This document shows positions 38,428 to 51,243 of a stretch of DNA of 64,000 nt, one piece after another; within the stretch, counting starts at the first letter, position 1, and each line of letters starts with the position of its first letter. The translations under genes and the position numbers were made by a program. The stretch is from Kosakonia oryzendophytica. GTDB taxonomy: Bacteria; Pseudomonadota; Gammaproteobacteria; Enterobacterales; Enterobacteriaceae. A model generated the notes under the pieces. That model was not told the DNA's origin. It did no database searches and saw nothing but the letters and a program-made list of their open reading frames with translations. The stretch lies in NCBI RefSeq assembly GCF_900094925.1, contig NZ_FMAY01000001.1, forward strand, positions 617,635-681,634. The letters are read 5' to 3'.

Positions 38428-39864
38428 TCATTTAATCTCTTTTACCGGCACATTGAGCGGTAACTCAATACGGAAACAGACATCGGCTTCGCTATCGGTT
38501 GCCAGATAGAGTTCGCCCTGCATACGACGAATACAATCTCTGGCAATACTAAGCCCTAACCCACTGCCTTTTACCGCCCCTTTTCGTTGATGGCTGCCCT
38601 GAAAAAAGGGCTCGAAGATCATGCTGCGTTCTGCTTCAGGGATAGGCGTACCGGTATTTGTCACGTCTATAAAGAGCCGCGCGCCGGCAATATAGCTGTG
38701 CAGATAAATGTTACCGGATTCAGCACCATAGTGCACAGCGTTAGAGTAGAGATTATCCAGCACGCTCATCAGTAACATCGGTTCAGCCTGACAGGTGGCC
38801 GCATCGAGCGTGACCCCGGTATGCATCATTTTAGCTCGCGCCGGCAAACTGTGAGCAGAGATAACCATGTCCACCAGCGGTGCGATCTCAACCTCTTCCA
38901 GCTCAACCGCGCCGTCGGCAAGCTTGCGGTTATAGTCGAGGAGTTGCTCAATAAGTTTTTGCAGGTTGCGACTGCTGGCATCGAGGATCTCAACCACCTC
39001 TTTCTGTTCCGCGGTCAGCGGCCCCACCACTTCATCGGCAAGCAACTCCGTTCCTTCGCGCATACTGGCGAGGGGGGTTTTAAGCTCATGTGACAAATGA
39101 CGTAAAAACTGATGGCGCTGCGACTCCAGCCACGCCAGCCTTTCACTGAGCCAGATAATGCGTTCGCCCACATAGCGCAGCTCGCGCGGGCCTTTAAACA
39201 CCACAGTATGGCCAAGCGATCGCCCTTCCCCCAGCCGGTTGATCATCCGTTCAATCCCCTTCACCGGACCGATGATCATTCGGGTAAACAGCAGCACCAG
39301 CCCGAGACTGACCATAAACAACACCAGCGCCTGCCAGCCAAAAAACTGGCCGCGTTCGGCGATTTCCAGTTGTAATTGCTGACCACGGGAGAACACGACC
39401 GCACGGGTAGATTGCACCATTTCGGTGTTTGCGGCGGCAAAGGCTTCCAGCCGCTCGGAGGCTGAAGCGGAAGGACCGCTGTTTTTACACTGCAATTGGG
39501 CAAGGTCGTTCAGATCCTGGCGTAGCGCCTGGTAGAGCTTATCATCCGGCAGCACGCCCGCATGGGCATCCAGCATTTCACTGTAGCGTTTACGCTGATT
39601 CTGATACACCCGCGCCAGCGTGGCATCGTCGAGCACGCAATACTGGCGGTAACTGCGCTCCATTTCCAACGCTGCGTTGGTCATGGCTTCGCTGCGACGC
39701 GCGTCAATGAGCGTTGTGCGGTTGGTTTGTAGTGCCTGGGCGCTGAGGGCATTCAGGCTTTGCCACGCCTGCCAGGCCAGTACCAGCAGCGGTAATAAAA
39801 TCAACAGAAACGCCATCATCACCAACTGGCGTAGCGAGCGGGGGAAAACAAGCCAACGTTTCAA
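38428..39864 (-). CDS. glrK: sensor histidine kinase GlrK (QseE)
   Basis: GlrK is the membrane histidine kinase partner of GlrR. The 478-residue protein has a first TM at about 13-33, a periplasmic domain to about 175, a second TM (FFGWQALVLFMVSLGLVLLFTRM) and a HAMP segment. The HisKA box FLRHLSHELKTPLASMREG holds the phospho-His, and the HATPase motifs include NLYSNAVHYG and GSGLGLSIARD. Neighbours qseG and glrR follow within 17 bp and by overlap. The glmY gene lies directly upstream on the same strand. Confidence 0.96.
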   Translation of the reverse strand: MKRWLVFPRSLRQLVMMAFLLILLPLLVLAWQAWQSLNALSAQALQTNRTTLIDARRSEAMTNAALEMERSYRQYCVLDDATLARVYQNQRKRYSEMLDAHAGVLPDDKLYQALRQDLNDLAQLQCKNSGPSASASERLEAFAAANTEMVQSTRAVVFSRGQQLQLEIAERGQFFGWQALVLFMVSLGLVLLFTRMIIGPVKGIERMINRLGEGRSLGHTVVFKGPRELRYVGERIIWLSERLAWLESQRHQFLRHLSHELKTPLASMREGTELLADEVVGPLTAEQKEVVEILDASSRNLQKLIEQLLDYNRKLADGAVELEEVEIAPLVDMVISAHSLPARAKMMHTGVTLDAATCQAEPMLLMSVLDNLYSNAVHYGAESGNIYLHSYIAGARLFIDVTNTGTPIPEAERSMIFEPFFQGSHQRKGAVKGSGLGLSIARDCIRRMQGELYLATDSEADVCFRIELPLNVPVKEIK

Positions 39865-39930
39865 CGCAATGCTCTCGCAAGAATAGATACAGGGATGCTA
39901 ACTGAGTAACGCGCCGGGGGAAAGCCAGAA

Positions 39931-40118
39931 ACAACAAAGCCGGGCATAAGCCCGGCTTTGTTATGAAATTAGGCGGTGCCTAACTCGACGTTTCGCCCGA
40001 AGCCTGATAAAGCAAAGCAATTATCAGCAGGTGGACGGCAGGCACCTTTAAGTGCGTCATTCGAAGTTTATGTAGCACGTCCCGAAGGGGCTGACATAAG
40101 AAAGATGAATGAGCCACT
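39931..40118 (-). ncRNA. glmY: small regulatory RNA GlmY
   Basis: GlmY is a small RNA that sequesters the adaptor RapZ and thereby stabilises GlmZ, which activates glmS translation for glucosamine-6-phosphate supply. The minus strand from about 40118 begins AGTGGCTCATTCATCTTTCT. It then contains the conserved blocks TGTCAGCCCCTTCGGGACGTG and GACGCACTTAAAGGTGCCTGCCGTCCACC, and ends with a GC-rich hairpin (AAGCCGGGC...GCCCGGCTT) and a T-rich tail. Location between purL and glrK and length (about 188 nt) agree with E. coli GlmY. Ends are estimated, not mapped. Confidence 0.92.
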
Positions 40119-40145
40119 GCTTAGTATTATGCACATATTATGCCA
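40119..40145 (-). promoter_or_regulatory. overlapping sigma-54 and sigma-70 promoter of glmY
   Basis: On the minus strand TTGGCATAATATGTGCAT has GG and GC with 10 nt between them, the sigma-54 -24/-12 pattern. It is placed so that transcription would start at about 40118. CATAAT just downstream can act as a sigma-70 -10 box. The same overlapping arrangement is known for E. coli glmY. Confidence 0.75.
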
Positions 40146-40233
40146 ATGCACAAACAAATAATTTAACTAATTGATTATAATGTATTTTATATTTATCACA
40201 TGCAACGGCAAGATGTTTGTTTTTTCATCTCAC

Positions 40234-40251
40234 TGTCGCTGTTTAACAACA
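40234..40251. promoter_or_regulatory. GlrR box, imperfect
   Basis: TGTC-N10-AACA differs by one base from the GlrR motif TGTC-N10-GACA and lies nearest to the glmY promoter. Confidence 0.6.
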
Positions 40252-40296
40252 CTCTAATAGCCTTTAAAATAATTACTTATAATTCATATAATTAAA

Positions 40297-40314
40297 TGTC
40301 GCCATTTAGAGACA
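40297..40314. promoter_or_regulatory. GlrR box
   Basis: TGTC-GCCATTTAGA-GACA is an exact match to the GlrR motif TGTC-N10-GACA, about 180-196 bp upstream of the glmY start, a usual enhancer distance. Confidence 0.8.
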
Positions 40315-40329
40315 CAAAAGAAAAGCCAT

Positions 40330-40347
40330 TGTCGGGAAATGCCGACA
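40330..40347. promoter_or_regulatory. GlrR box
   Basis: TGTC-GGGAAATGCC-GACA is an exact match to TGTC-N10-GACA, the most distal of three boxes upstream of glmY. Confidence 0.8.
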
Positions 40348-40363
40348 CTTTTCAACAGGTAAT

Positions 40364-40397
40364 AAAAAAGCCTCCGCCAGAAAGGCCGGAGGCTTTA
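40364..40397 (-). terminator. purL terminator
   Basis: On the minus strand AAAGCCTCCG and CGGAGGCTTTTTTATT form an 8-bp GC-rich stem followed by a U-run, 17 bp after the purL stop codon. Confidence 0.92.
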
Positions 40398-40413
40398 TAC
40401 GCTTCTCGCGAAT

Positions 40414-43400
40414 TTAACCCAACTGTTTACGGGCGTTACGGAAAATACGCATCCACGGGCTATCTTCACCCCAGTTCTCCGGATGCCAGGAGTTAGACAC
40501 CGTACGGAATACACGCTCCGGATGCGGCATCATGATCGTCACGCGGCCGCTTTCATTCGTGACCGCCGTAATGCCGTTCGGCGAGCCGTTCGGGTTCGCC
40601 GGGTAAGTCTGCGTCACCTTGCCGAAGTTATCGACATAACGCAGTGCCACCAGTCCTTTGCTTTCAAGCGCAGCCAGGTGCGCATCATCGCGCACTTCCA
40701 CACGACCTTCACCGTGAGATACGGCGATGGGCATTTGCGATCCCACCATGCCGCCGAGCAACAATGACGGGCTCTGCGTCACTTCCACCAGGCTGAAACG
40801 CGCTTCGAAACGATCGGAGTGGTTACGCACAAAGCGTGGCCACAGTTCGCTACCCGGGATCAGTTCGCGCAGGTTGGACATCATCTGGCAGCCATTGCAT
40901 ACGCCCAGCGCCAGCGTCTGCGGACGGTGGAAGAAGGTTTCGAACTCGTCGCGTACACGGTCGTTAAACAGGATCGATTTCGCCCAGCCTTCGCCCGCGC
41001 CCAGCACATCACCGTAAGAGAAGCCGCCACAAGCGACCAGCGCATGGACGTTTTCCAGCCCGGAGCGCCCGGCCAGGAGGTCGCTCATATGCACATCGAT
41101 TGCATCAAAACCTGCGCGGTGGAACGCGGCCGCCATCTCAACATGTGAGTTGACGCCCTGCTCGCGCAGTACCGCCACTTTCGGGCGCGCGCCAGTGGCA
41201 ATAAACGGCGCAGCGATATCTTCGTTAATATCGAACGACAGTTTTACATTCAGCCCTGGATCGTTGTCATTGGCTTTCGCGTCATGCTCCTGATCCGCAC
41301 ACTCCGGGTTATCACGCAGGCGCTGCATCTGCCAGGTGGTTTCCGCCCACCACATACGAAGCGTGGTGCGGCTTTCACTGAACACTGCCTGACCATCAGC
41401 TTCAATGACAAAGCGATCGCCGGAGACAGCATTTCCCAGATAATGAACACAATCGCCCAGACCGTATGTCGCCAGCACGCTTTCCACCGCTTCGCGGTCG
41501 CCCGCACGCACCTGGATAACCGCGCCCAGCTCTTCATTAAACAACGCCGCCAGACGATCGCCTCCCAGGGAAGCGATATTCACATTTACACCGCAGTGCC
41601 CCGTAAAGGCCATTTCCGCCAGCGTCACCAGCAGACCGCCGTCGGAACGATCGTGGTAAGCCAGCAATTTGCCCGCCGCAACCAGCGCCTGGATGGCATC
41701 ATAGAAGCCTTTCAGTTGCTCAACGTTACGTACATCGGCGGGCTTGTCGCCCAGTTGACGATAAACCTGCGCCAACGCCGTTGCGCCCAACGCATTGTTG
41801 CCGTTACCCAGATCGATAAGCAACAGGGCGTTATCTTCGGTGGAGAGTTGCGGCGTTACTGTATGACGTACATCTTCAACGCGCGCAAAGGCCGTGATCA
41901 CCAGCGACAGCGGCGAAGTCATCTCACGCTGTTCATTTCCTTCCTGCCAGCGGGTTTTCATCGACATGGAATCTTTGCCCACCGGAATGGTCAGTCCCAA
42001 TGCAGGGCAAAGCTCTTCACCCACCGCTTTCACTGCCGCGTACAGGCCTGCGTCTTCGCCAGGATGCCCTGCCGCCGCCATCCAGTTTGCGGACAGCTTA
42101 ATGCGTTTGATGTCGCCAATCTGCGTTGCCGCGATATTGGTCAATGCTTCCCCCACGGCCAGACGCGCGGAAGCCGCAAAGTCCAGCAGCGCAACCGGCG
42201 CACGTTCACCCAGCGCCATCGCTTCACCATAGTAGCTATCGAGGCTGGCAGTAGTCACCGCACAGTTCGCTACCGGGATCTGCCACGGCCCGACCATCTG
42301 ATCGCGGGCGACCATACCGGTCACCGTGCGGTCGCCAATGGTCACGAGGAAGGTTTTTTCCGCCACGGTCGGCAAATGCAGCACGCGATTCACTGCGTCT
42401 TCAACCGAAATGCCCTGTGTCGTAAATGCATCGCCGGTCGCCTGACGGGTCTCAACGTTGCGGGTCATCTTCGGCGTTTTGCCTAACAGCACATCCAGCG
42501 GCATGTCGATCGGTTGATCGTTAAAATGGTTGTCGTTCAGCGTCAGGTGCTGCGCTTCGGTCGCTTCGCCAATCACCGCATAAGGCGCGCGTTCGCGGCG
42601 ACACTGCTCATCAAACAGCGCCAGTTGATCGGCGGCAACCGCCAACACATAGCGTTCCTGCGATTCGTTACACCAGATCTCCAGCGGGCTCATACCCGGC
42701 TCATCGCTGAGAATGTCACGCAGTTCAAAACGACCGCCGCGACCACCATCGCTGACCAGCTCAGGCATGGCATTGGACAGACCGCCCGCGCCCACGTCAT
42801 GAATAAAGAGGATGGGGTTGGCATCGCCCAGTTGCCAGCAACGGTCAATCACCTCCTGGCAACGACGCTCCATTTCCGGGTTGTCGCGCTGAACTGAGGC
42901 AAAATCCAGATCCGCATCAGACTGACCAGACGCCATAGAGGACGCTGCGCCGCCCCCCAGGCCGATATTCATCGCCGGGCCACCGAGGACGATCAGTTTC
43001 GCACCTACGGTGATCTCGCCTTTTTGTACGTGATCGGCACGAATGTTACCGATCCCGCCCGCCAGCATGATCGGTTTGTGGTAGCCGCGCAGCTCTTCGC
43101 CGTTATGGCTATTCACTTTCTCTTCATAGGTACGGAAATAGCCGTTCAGCGCCGGGCGACCAAATTCGTTGTTAAACGCCGCGCCGCCCAGTGGGCCATC
43201 GGTCATAATATCCAGCGCGGTAACGATACGCTCCGGCTTACCAAAATCTTCTTCCCACGGTTGTTCAAAGCCCGGAATACGCAGGTTGGAAACGGAGAAA
43301 CCCACCAGGCCCGCTTTCGGCTTCGCGCCACGACCGGTTGCCCCTTCGTCACGGATCTCACCGCCGGATCCGGTCGCAGCCCCCGGCCACGGAGAGATCG

Positions 43401-44301
43401 CCGTCGGGTGGTTATGTGTTTCCACCTTCATCAGAATATGCGCCGGTTCTTGATGGTAATCGTAACGGCCTTCACCGCGATCGGCGAAGAAGCGGCCAAC
43501 AGCTGAACCTTCCATCACGGCGGCGTTGTCTTTATACGCAGACAGGACGAAATCCGGCGTTTTCTCGAAGGTGTTTTTGATCATTTTAAACAATGACTTC
43601 GGCTGCGGCTTGCCATCAATCACCCAGTCGGCGTTGAAGATTTTGTGGCGGCAGTGCTCGGAGTTCGCCTGGGCGAACATATAGAGTTCGATATCGTTCG
43701 GGTTGCGCCCCAGACGGGTAAAGGCGTCTTGCAGATAGTCGATTTCATCGTCTGCTAATGCCAGGCCAAGACGCAGGTTGGCGTCGATCAGCGCCTGGCG
43801 GCCTTCACCCAGTAAGTCGACGCTTTGTACCGGTGCCGGCTGATGGTGTTCAAACAGGCGCTCAGCATCCGCCTGTGAGGTGAATACGCTCTCCATCATG
43901 CGATCATGCAGTTCTGCTGCGACATGAGCCCACTGGGCGTCCGTCAGGCCATCGGCGTCTACATAGTACGCAACGCCGCGTTCAAGGCGGTTGATCTTAT
44001 TAAGGCCGCAGTTGTGCGCAATATCGGTAGCTTTGGAAGACCAGGGAGAGATGGTGCCAGGACGAGGAGTGACGAGCAGTAAGGTTCCGGTTGGGGTATG
44101 GCTGCTCAGGCTCGGGCCATATTTCAACAGGCGCTGGAGCCGGGCGTACTCTTCTTCGGTCAGGGTGTCGTTCAGATCAGCGAAGTGAGCGTACTCGGCG
44201 TAAATATTACTGACCGGGAGGTTGGCCGCCTGAAAACGCGCCAGCAGTTTGTTGATACGAAAAGCGGACAATGCAGGCGAACCACGCAGAATTTCCATCA
44301 T
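40414..44301 (-). CDS. purL: phosphoribosylformylglycinamidine synthase
   Basis: PurL is the large single-chain FGAM synthase of purine biosynthesis, converting FGAR, glutamine and ATP to FGAM. The 1295-residue product (same length as E. coli) starts [20 protein letters not shown]. It contains synthetase domains with [22 protein letters not shown], and a C-terminal class I glutaminase domain with the nucleophile Cys in [11 protein letters not shown] and the His/Glu at MPHPERVFR. An upstream PurR box at 44393-44408 indicates purine repression. Confidence 0.98.
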   Translation of the reverse strand: MMEILRGSPALSAFRINKLLARFQAANLPVSNIYAEYAHFADLNDTLTEEEYARLQRLLKYGPSLSSHTPTGTLLLVTPRPGTISPWSSKATDIAHNCGLNKINRLERGVAYYVDADGLTDAQWAHVAAELHDRMMESVFTSQADAERLFEHHQPAPVQSVDLLGEGRQALIDANLRLGLALADDEIDYLQDAFTRLGRNPNDIELYMFAQANSEHCRHKIFNADWVIDGKPQPKSLFKMIKNTFEKTPDFVLSAYKDNAAVMEGSAVGRFFADRGEGRYDYHQEPAHILMKVETHNHPTAISPWPGAATGSGGEIRDEGATGRGAKPKAGLVGFSVSNLRIPGFEQPWEEDFGKPERIVTALDIMTDGPLGGAAFNNEFGRPALNGYFRTYEEKVNSHNGEELRGYHKPIMLAGGIGNIRADHVQKGEITVGAKLIVLGGPAMNIGLGGGAASSMASGQSDADLDFASVQRDNPEMERRCQEVIDRCWQLGDANPILFIHDVGAGGLSNAMPELVSDGGRGGRFELRDILSDEPGMSPLEIWCNESQERYVLAVAADQLALFDEQCRRERAPYAVIGEATEAQHLTLNDNHFNDQPIDMPLDVLLGKTPKMTRNVETRQATGDAFTTQGISVEDAVNRVLHLPTVAEKTFLVTIGDRTVTGMVARDQMVGPWQIPVANCAVTTASLDSYYGEAMALGERAPVALLDFAASARLAVGEALTNIAATQIGDIKRIKLSANWMAAAGHPGEDAGLYAAVKAVGEELCPALGLTIPVGKDSMSMKTRWQEGNEQREMTSPLSLVITAFARVEDVRHTVTPQLSTEDNALLLIDLGNGNNALGATALAQVYRQLGDKPADVRNVEQLKGFYDAIQALVAAGKLLAYHDRSDGGLLVTLAEMAFTGHCGVNVNIASLGGDRLAALFNEELGAVIQVRAGDREAVESVLATYGLGDCVHYLGNAVSGDRFVIEADGQAVFSESRTTLRMWWAETTWQMQRLRDNPECADQEHDAKANDNDPGLNVKLSFDINEDIAAPFIATGARPKVAVLREQGVNSHVEMAAAFHRAGFDAIDVHMSDLLAGRSGLENVHALVACGGFSYGDVLGAGEGWAKSILFNDRVRDEFETFFHRPQTLALGVCNGCQMMSNLRELIPGSELWPRFVRNHSDRFEARFSLVEVTQSPSLLLGGMVGSQMPIAVSHGEGRVEVRDDAHLAALESKGLVALRYVDNFGKVTQTYPANPNGSPNGITAVTNESGRVTIMMPHPERVFRTVSNSWHPENWGEDSPWMRIFRNARKQLG

Positions 44302-44392
44302 AAGTCTCTCGTCTTCGATTACGAAGCGTCGGGGACGCTTTAAGTGTGCACCAGGGGAAAACGGGCGTCATTATAGAGAATCCTGAGCGCCT

Positions 44393-44408
44393 ACGAAACC
44401 GTTTGCGT
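44393..44408 (-). promoter_or_regulatory. PurR operator of purL
   Basis: On the minus strand ACGCAAACGGTTTCGT matches the PurR consensus ACGCAAACGTTTTCGT at all but one base. It is 92-107 bp upstream of the purL start codon. Confidence 0.92.
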
Positions 44409-44573
44409 CGAAATAAAATCAGCCCGGATTTTTGACAATAGCTGCCGCCGACCACTCTAATTAGTTGCCAACTGGCGTTTTGTTGCGCAAAATGCCGCTC
44501 AATCACAGACAAACCTTGTTGTTATCATGACGGCCATCTGCTGAGGCAAAGTACGGCGCAGAGAATTAACTGA

Positions 44574-46133
44574 TTGAAAAAATTTAAGATTAATTATCTG
44601 CTCATCGGCATTGTCACCCTGCTGCTGGCAGCGGCCCTGTGGCCATCCATTCCCTGGTTCGGCAAAGCCGATAACCGCATCGCGGCAATCAAAGCCCGCG
44701 GGGAATTGCGCGTCAGCACCATTGCCACACCGCTCACCTATACCCGTATTGACGGAAAATCCTACGGTCTCGATTACGATCTGGCGCAGCATTTCGCCGA
44801 CTATCTGGGTGTGAAGCTCAAAGTCACCGTCCGCCAGAATATCAGCCAGCTCTTTGACGATCTCGATCATGATGATGCGGATATGCTCGCTGCAGGACTG
44901 GTGTACAACAGCGAACGCATCAAAAACTACCAGACCGGCCCGGTTTACTACTCCGTTTCTCAGCAACTGGTTTACCGGGTTGGCAGCCCTCGCCCGCGCA
45001 CGCTGCAATCTGTTAACGCCAGCCAATTGACCGTTGCACCGGGGCAGGTGGTGATCGACGATCTTCGCGCCTTAAAAGAGAAAAAATACCCGGATTTAAG
45101 CTGGACGGTGGATGAGAAGCTCGGCACCAATGCGTTGATGGAACAGGTGCTGGAAGGCAAATTGAGTTACACCATTGCCGACTCGGTGGCGATAAGCCTG
45201 TTCCAGCGGGTGCACCCAGAGCTGGCTGTCGCACTGGATGTAACCGATGAACAGCCGGTCACCTGGTTCAGCAAGCGCGATGACGACAATACCCTTTCAG
45301 CCGCCATGCTGGATTTCTTCAATAATATGAATGAAGACGGTACCCTCGCACGGCTGGAGGAGAAGTATCTCGGGCATGGTGAAGACTTTGACTATGTGGA
45401 TACGCGCACTTTCCTGCGCGCTGTCGATAGCGTACTGCCCGAGCTGCAACCGATGTTTGAGAAATATGCCCAGCAGATCGACTGGCGTCTGCTGGCAGCC
45501 ATCTCCTATCAGGAGTCACACTGGGACGCCCAGGCCACCTCACCAACCGGGGTGCGCGGCCTGATGATGCTGACAAAAAATACGGCGCAAAGTTTAGGCC
45601 TAAGCGATCGTACCGATGCGGAACAGAGCATTAGCGGCGGCGCGCGCTACTTGCAGGATATGATGAGCAAAGTGCCGGACAGCGTACCGCAGGATGAGAA
45701 AATCTGGTTTGCGCTGGCGGCCTACAATATGGGCTATGCGCATATGCTGGATGCACGCGCGCTGACGGCAAAAACCAAAGGCAACCCCGATAGCTGGGCC
45801 GATGTAAAACAGCGTCTGCCGCTGCTGAGCCAGAAACCCTGGTACAGCAAACTGACCTACGGCTACGCACGCGGGCATGAAGCATACGCTTATGTGGAGA
45901 ACATCCGTAAGTATGAAATCAGCCTGGTCGGTTACCTGCTTGAGAAAGAGAAAGAAGCGGCCAAAGCGCTAAAGCTGGCAAAGAGTTACCCGGCGGTTTC
46001 TACGGATGAACTGAACCGCCCCGCCTACGGCATACTGCCTTTTAGCGCCTTTACCACTAGCGATCCTTTTCCGCGCAACCCGCTGCTGACGCCGGATACG
46101 TTGGTAAAAAACCCACTGAAAGTGAACCGATAA
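44574..46133 (+). CDS. mltF: membrane-bound lytic murein transglycosylase F
   Basis: MltF cleaves peptidoglycan glycan strands to anhydro-muropeptides. The 519-residue protein starts at a TTG codon ([20 protein letters not shown]), as also annotated for E. coli. It has a signal-anchor segment, an N-terminal solute-binding-like domain (about 40-270, [16 protein letters not shown]), and a C-terminal family 1E lysozyme-like domain with the catalytic Glu in [19 protein letters not shown]. The last 40 residues are divergent and low in motif content. It is divergent from purL and convergent with tadA. Confidence 0.95.
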   Translation: MKKFKINYLLIGIVTLLLAAALWPSIPWFGKADNRIAAIKARGELRVSTIATPLTYTRIDGKSYGLDYDLAQHFADYLGVKLKVTVRQNISQLFDDLDHDDADMLAAGLVYNSERIKNYQTGPVYYSVSQQLVYRVGSPRPRTLQSVNASQLTVAPGQVVIDDLRALKEKKYPDLSWTVDEKLGTNALMEQVLEGKLSYTIADSVAISLFQRVHPELAVALDVTDEQPVTWFSKRDDDNTLSAAMLDFFNNMNEDGTLARLEEKYLGHGEDFDYVDTRTFLRAVDSVLPELQPMFEKYAQQIDWRLLAAISYQESHWDAQATSPTGVRGLMMLTKNTAQSLGLSDRTDAEQSISGGARYLQDMMSKVPDSVPQDEKIWFALAAYNMGYAHMLDARALTAKTKGNPDSWADVKQRLPLLSQKPWYSKLTYGYARGHEAYAYVENIRKYEISLVGYLLEKEKEAAKALKLAKSYPAVSTDELNRPAYGILPFSAFTTSDPFPRNPLLTPDTLVKNPLKVNR

Positions 46134-46139
46134 AGTGCT

Positions 46140-46709
<570 letters not shown>

Positions 46710-47345
46710 TTATTCCAGTTGCTGTAACTCACCGCGCGGCGTCACACGCCAGCGGTGCTGGCAAAAATAGAGCAACGGGTTGTCTTGCTTGCTGTCGCTA
46801 TAACCACTGTACAGACGCAGCGGCGTACCGATTTTCCGCTCCAGTTGCGCCACTTTCTCGTGCCCGAGACAGCGCATCGTTAGCACCCAGCCGCCATAAC
46901 GACGGTTGATCTGACTGGCAATCACATTCACCTTCGGCAACCAGGGCGTATCAAAATAGACTTGCTCCACCAGCGGTTGCGGCGAGCCCGTGATCAACCA
47001 GATATCCGCATCAGAAGCGGTAAGGTACTGGGTTAGTCGCGATTGCACCACCGGAAACGCCGTCACGTGTTCGCGAAACCAGCGGACAAACTGCTGCTCA
47101 CGCTTTTTCAGTTGGTGTTCACTGTGGCCAAACGTGCAGCCCCAGAGCAGCAGGCTCATAGGCCAGCGGGCTGCACGCCCTTTAATCAATAACGCGCCAG
47201 CAATCACCGGCAATAGCGGCAGCACCAACAAGGCATTCAACGGCTGGTGCCGCAACAGATAACGTAAAAACGTACCGAACATATCCTGCTGGTGCAGTGT
47301 TCCGTCAAGATCAAAAAATACGACGCGGCGCTCGCTGGTAGCCAA
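46710..47345 (-). CDS. pgpC: phosphatidylglycerophosphatase C
   Basis: PgpC (YfhB) is a membrane HAD-type phosphatase that makes phosphatidylglycerol from its phosphate. The 211-residue protein has the HAD nucleophile motif FFDLDGTLHQQD near the N-terminus, a hydrophobic membrane segment (about 36-56, LNALLVLPLLPVIAGALLI), the motif II ITGSPQ and GYSDSKQDNPLL as motif III/IV. It lies upstream of tadA on the same strand as in E. coli, separated by 51 bp. Confidence 0.93.
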   Translation of the reverse strand: MATSERRVVFFDLDGTLHQQDMFGTFLRYLLRHQPLNALLVLPLLPVIAGALLIKGRAARWPMSLLLWGCTFGHSEHQLKKREQQFVRWFREHVTAFPVVQSRLTQYLTASDADIWLITGSPQPLVEQVYFDTPWLPKVNVIASQINRRYGGWVLTMRCLGHEKVAQLERKIGTPLRLYSGYSDSKQDNPLLYFCQHRWRVTPRGELQQLE

Positions 47346-47524
47346 ATGTTGTCCCTCTGCCTGGTTAAACGCCGATCGCCATTTATCCTCTTCTGGCGAT
47401 CGCTATTAGAGATAGCCTAACAGATAGAACCTGACTTTTCCGGTAACAAGACACCTGCAATATAAAGCAGCTATTTCGTTACGCCACAGATGCACTACAC
47501 TGCCTTATCTTTCCAGGAACCGTA

Positions 47525-48781
47525 GTGACCATGACTTCGCATACCAAAACGATGCGCGCCTTTAGCTCTGCCTCTTTCCGACATCTGTTCTTTGCCCGTC
47601 TGTTCACCGTACTGGGTAACGGCATCGCTCCGATTGCACTGGCCTTTGCGGTACTGGACATCGGCGGTTCCGCCGCCGATTTGGGCCTCGTCGTGGCGGC
47701 TCGATCTGTTTTTAATGTCGCCTTCTTGTTGGTCGGCGGTGTATTGGCAGATCGCTATTCACGTAGCCTGGTGCTGGTTTCGTCCTCTGTTGTGGCGGCG
47801 ATATCGCAAGCGGTCGTCGCATGGTCCGTGCTAAACGGCAGCGCAACGGTCATGGGCCTTGCCCTCTTAGGTACCCTGAATGGTGCCGCCGCAGGCGTTG
47901 CGTTACCGGCCTCCTCCGCGCTGGTGCCCCAGACGGTGCCAGCCCATAACCTGCGCGAAGCCAATGCGTTGATCCAGTTAGGTATTTACAGTGGAACCGT
48001 GGTTGGTGCTTCGCTGGGCGGGGTCCTGACCAGCGCCGTCGGGCCTGGCTGGGGACTGGCGATTGATGCGCTCGGCTTTGCTGCCTCGGCGCCGCTCTAT
48101 TACTGGATCCGTACAGGCGTCGCGCCAGTCGCCGCCGCACAAACCAACATTCTGCAGGATCTGCGCGACGGCTGGAAAGAGTTCGCCAGCCGGACATGGG
48201 TCTGGTCCATTGTCGTTCAGTTCACCATTATCAATGCCGCATTCAGTGGTGTAGTGATGGTTCTCGGCCCGATCATTGCCGATGCCTCATTTGGCCGCAC
48301 CCAGTGGGGAATCATGGTTGCGGCGCAAAGCGTTGGGTTGATTGTCGGCTCATTCCTGGCATTGCGCTGGCGCCCGCGTCGCGACCTGTTTATTGGCGTG
48401 ATGCTGGTGTCGTTGTGTGCGTTGCCTATTTTCCTGCTGGGGCAGATTGCGCCGACACCGTGGCTTATCGCGGCATTTTTTATCGCGGGCGTCACTTTCG
48501 GTCTGTTTGGCGTGGCCTGGGCACAGTCGCTGCAAACCCATATACCGCCAGAAAAACTGGCGCGTGTATATGCATACGACGCGCTGGGATCCTTTATTGC
48601 GATCCCGGTTGGCGAATTGGCCGCCGGACCGCTGGCCATACATTACGGTAACAGCAATGTATTAATGGCTTCAGCGGGGGCCGTGGTCATCGCAACGTTT
48701 GTTGCCAGCCTGATCCCGGCCATTCGTCAGCTCGATAACTCACCGAAGGTGAAAAGACACAGCGCCGAAGGATCCACTTGA
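47525..48781 (+). CDS. MFS exporter of the EntS-like (MFS_3) type
   Basis: This is a 418-residue major facilitator with about twelve membrane segments. The sequence FRHLFFARLFTVLGNGIAPIAL near the start and ADRYSRSLVLVSSS between spans 2 and 3 are typical of the MFS_3 drug/siderophore-exporter group. The GTG at 47525 has the better ribosome-binding distance (AGGAA five bases upstream), and an in-frame ATG at 47531 is the alternative. The substrate cannot be told. It is inserted between pgpC and yfhH, which are adjacent in E. coli K-12, so it is an accessory gene here. Confidence 0.8.
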   Translation: MTMTSHTKTMRAFSSASFRHLFFARLFTVLGNGIAPIALAFAVLDIGGSAADLGLVVAARSVFNVAFLLVGGVLADRYSRSLVLVSSSVVAAISQAVVAWSVLNGSATVMGLALLGTLNGAAAGVALPASSALVPQTVPAHNLREANALIQLGIYSGTVVGASLGGVLTSAVGPGWGLAIDALGFAASAPLYYWIRTGVAPVAAAQTNILQDLRDGWKEFASRTWVWSIVVQFTIINAAFSGVVMVLGPIIADASFGRTQWGIMVAAQSVGLIVGSFLALRWRPRRDLFIGVMLVSLCALPIFLLGQIAPTPWLIAAFFIAGVTFGLFGVAWAQSLQTHIPPEKLARVYAYDALGSFIAIPVGELAAGPLAIHYGNSNVLMASAGAVVIATFVASLIPAIRQLDNSPKVKRHSAEGST

Positions 48782-48904
48782 TCGCTGTCAAATGCCGGGT
48801 TGTGATACTTTGTCGTGATAGAATTTTTAATTCATAATAATAATCAATTGCTGGAATATTAAATTCTCTCATTTGTATGCGTTGTTATTGCCTCCGGAGA
48901 TCCT

Positions 48905-50446
<1,542 letters not shown>

Positions 50447-50447
<1 letters not shown>

Positions 50448-51178
50448 TACGCGCGCGCTTCCTGCATCAGGCGTTTCATCTCGGCGACGGCCTCTTTCAG
50501 ACCACTCATCACCGCGCGACCAATAATGGCGTGGCCGATGTTCAGCTCGTGCATTTCTGGCAGTGCGGCAATGGCCTTCACGTTGTGATAAGTCAACCCG
50601 TGGCCCGCATTCACTTTCAGGCCGAGGCTGGCGGCGTAGGTCGCAGCTTTGGCAATGCGCTCCAGCTCTTTCGCCTGCGCGGCATCGTTTTCTGCATCAG
50701 CGTAGCAACCGGTGTGGATTTCGATGTACGGCGCGCCAACGTCCGCAGCGGCTTTGATTTGCTCCGCATCGGCGTCGATAAACAGCGATACCTGAATACC
50801 GGCAGCGGCCAGGCGCTGGCAGGCGTCACGCATTTTCTCGCGCTGACCAGCCACATCGAGGCCGCCTTCCGTGGTAACTTCCTGGCGTTTTTCCGGCACC
50901 AGGCAGCAGAAATGCGGTTTGGTTTCACAGGCAATTGCCAGCATCTCTTCGGTGACCGCCATTTCCAGGTTCATTCGCGTATCCAGCGTCTGGCGCAAAA
51001 TACGCACGTCTCTGTCGGTGATGTGGCGACGATCTTCGCGCAGATGCACGGTAATGCCGTCGGCTCCCGCCTGTTCAGCAATAAATGCTGCCTGCACCGG
51101 ATCCGGGTAAGCCGTGCCACGTGCGTTACGCAATGTTGCGATATGATCGATATTGACGCCCAACAGTAATTCAGCCAT
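50447..51178 (-). CDS. pdxJ: pyridoxine 5'-phosphate synthase
   Basis: PdxJ condenses 1-deoxyxylulose 5-phosphate with 3-amino-1-hydroxyacetone phosphate to form pyridoxine phosphate. The 243-residue TIM-barrel protein starts [20 protein letters not shown]. It carries [16 protein letters not shown], the phosphate-binding residues in [11 protein letters not shown] and the conserved GHAIIGRAV near the end. The longer start at 51199 was not used. It forms the recO-pdxJ-acpS series downstream of era. Confidence 0.97.
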
Positions 51179-51243
51179 GACAATCCTCAGTGTTTTCATT
51201 GGTTCCGGCGCGGTCTTCGCCTCGCCTGGCCTGATTTTTTCCG

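Noticed and set aside
41284..42486. 400-codon ORF antisense to purL
   Set aside because: It lies entirely inside purL on the opposite strand, has a His/Arg/Gln-rich composition typical of shadow frames in GC-rich genes, and shows no recognisable domain or ribosome-binding site.
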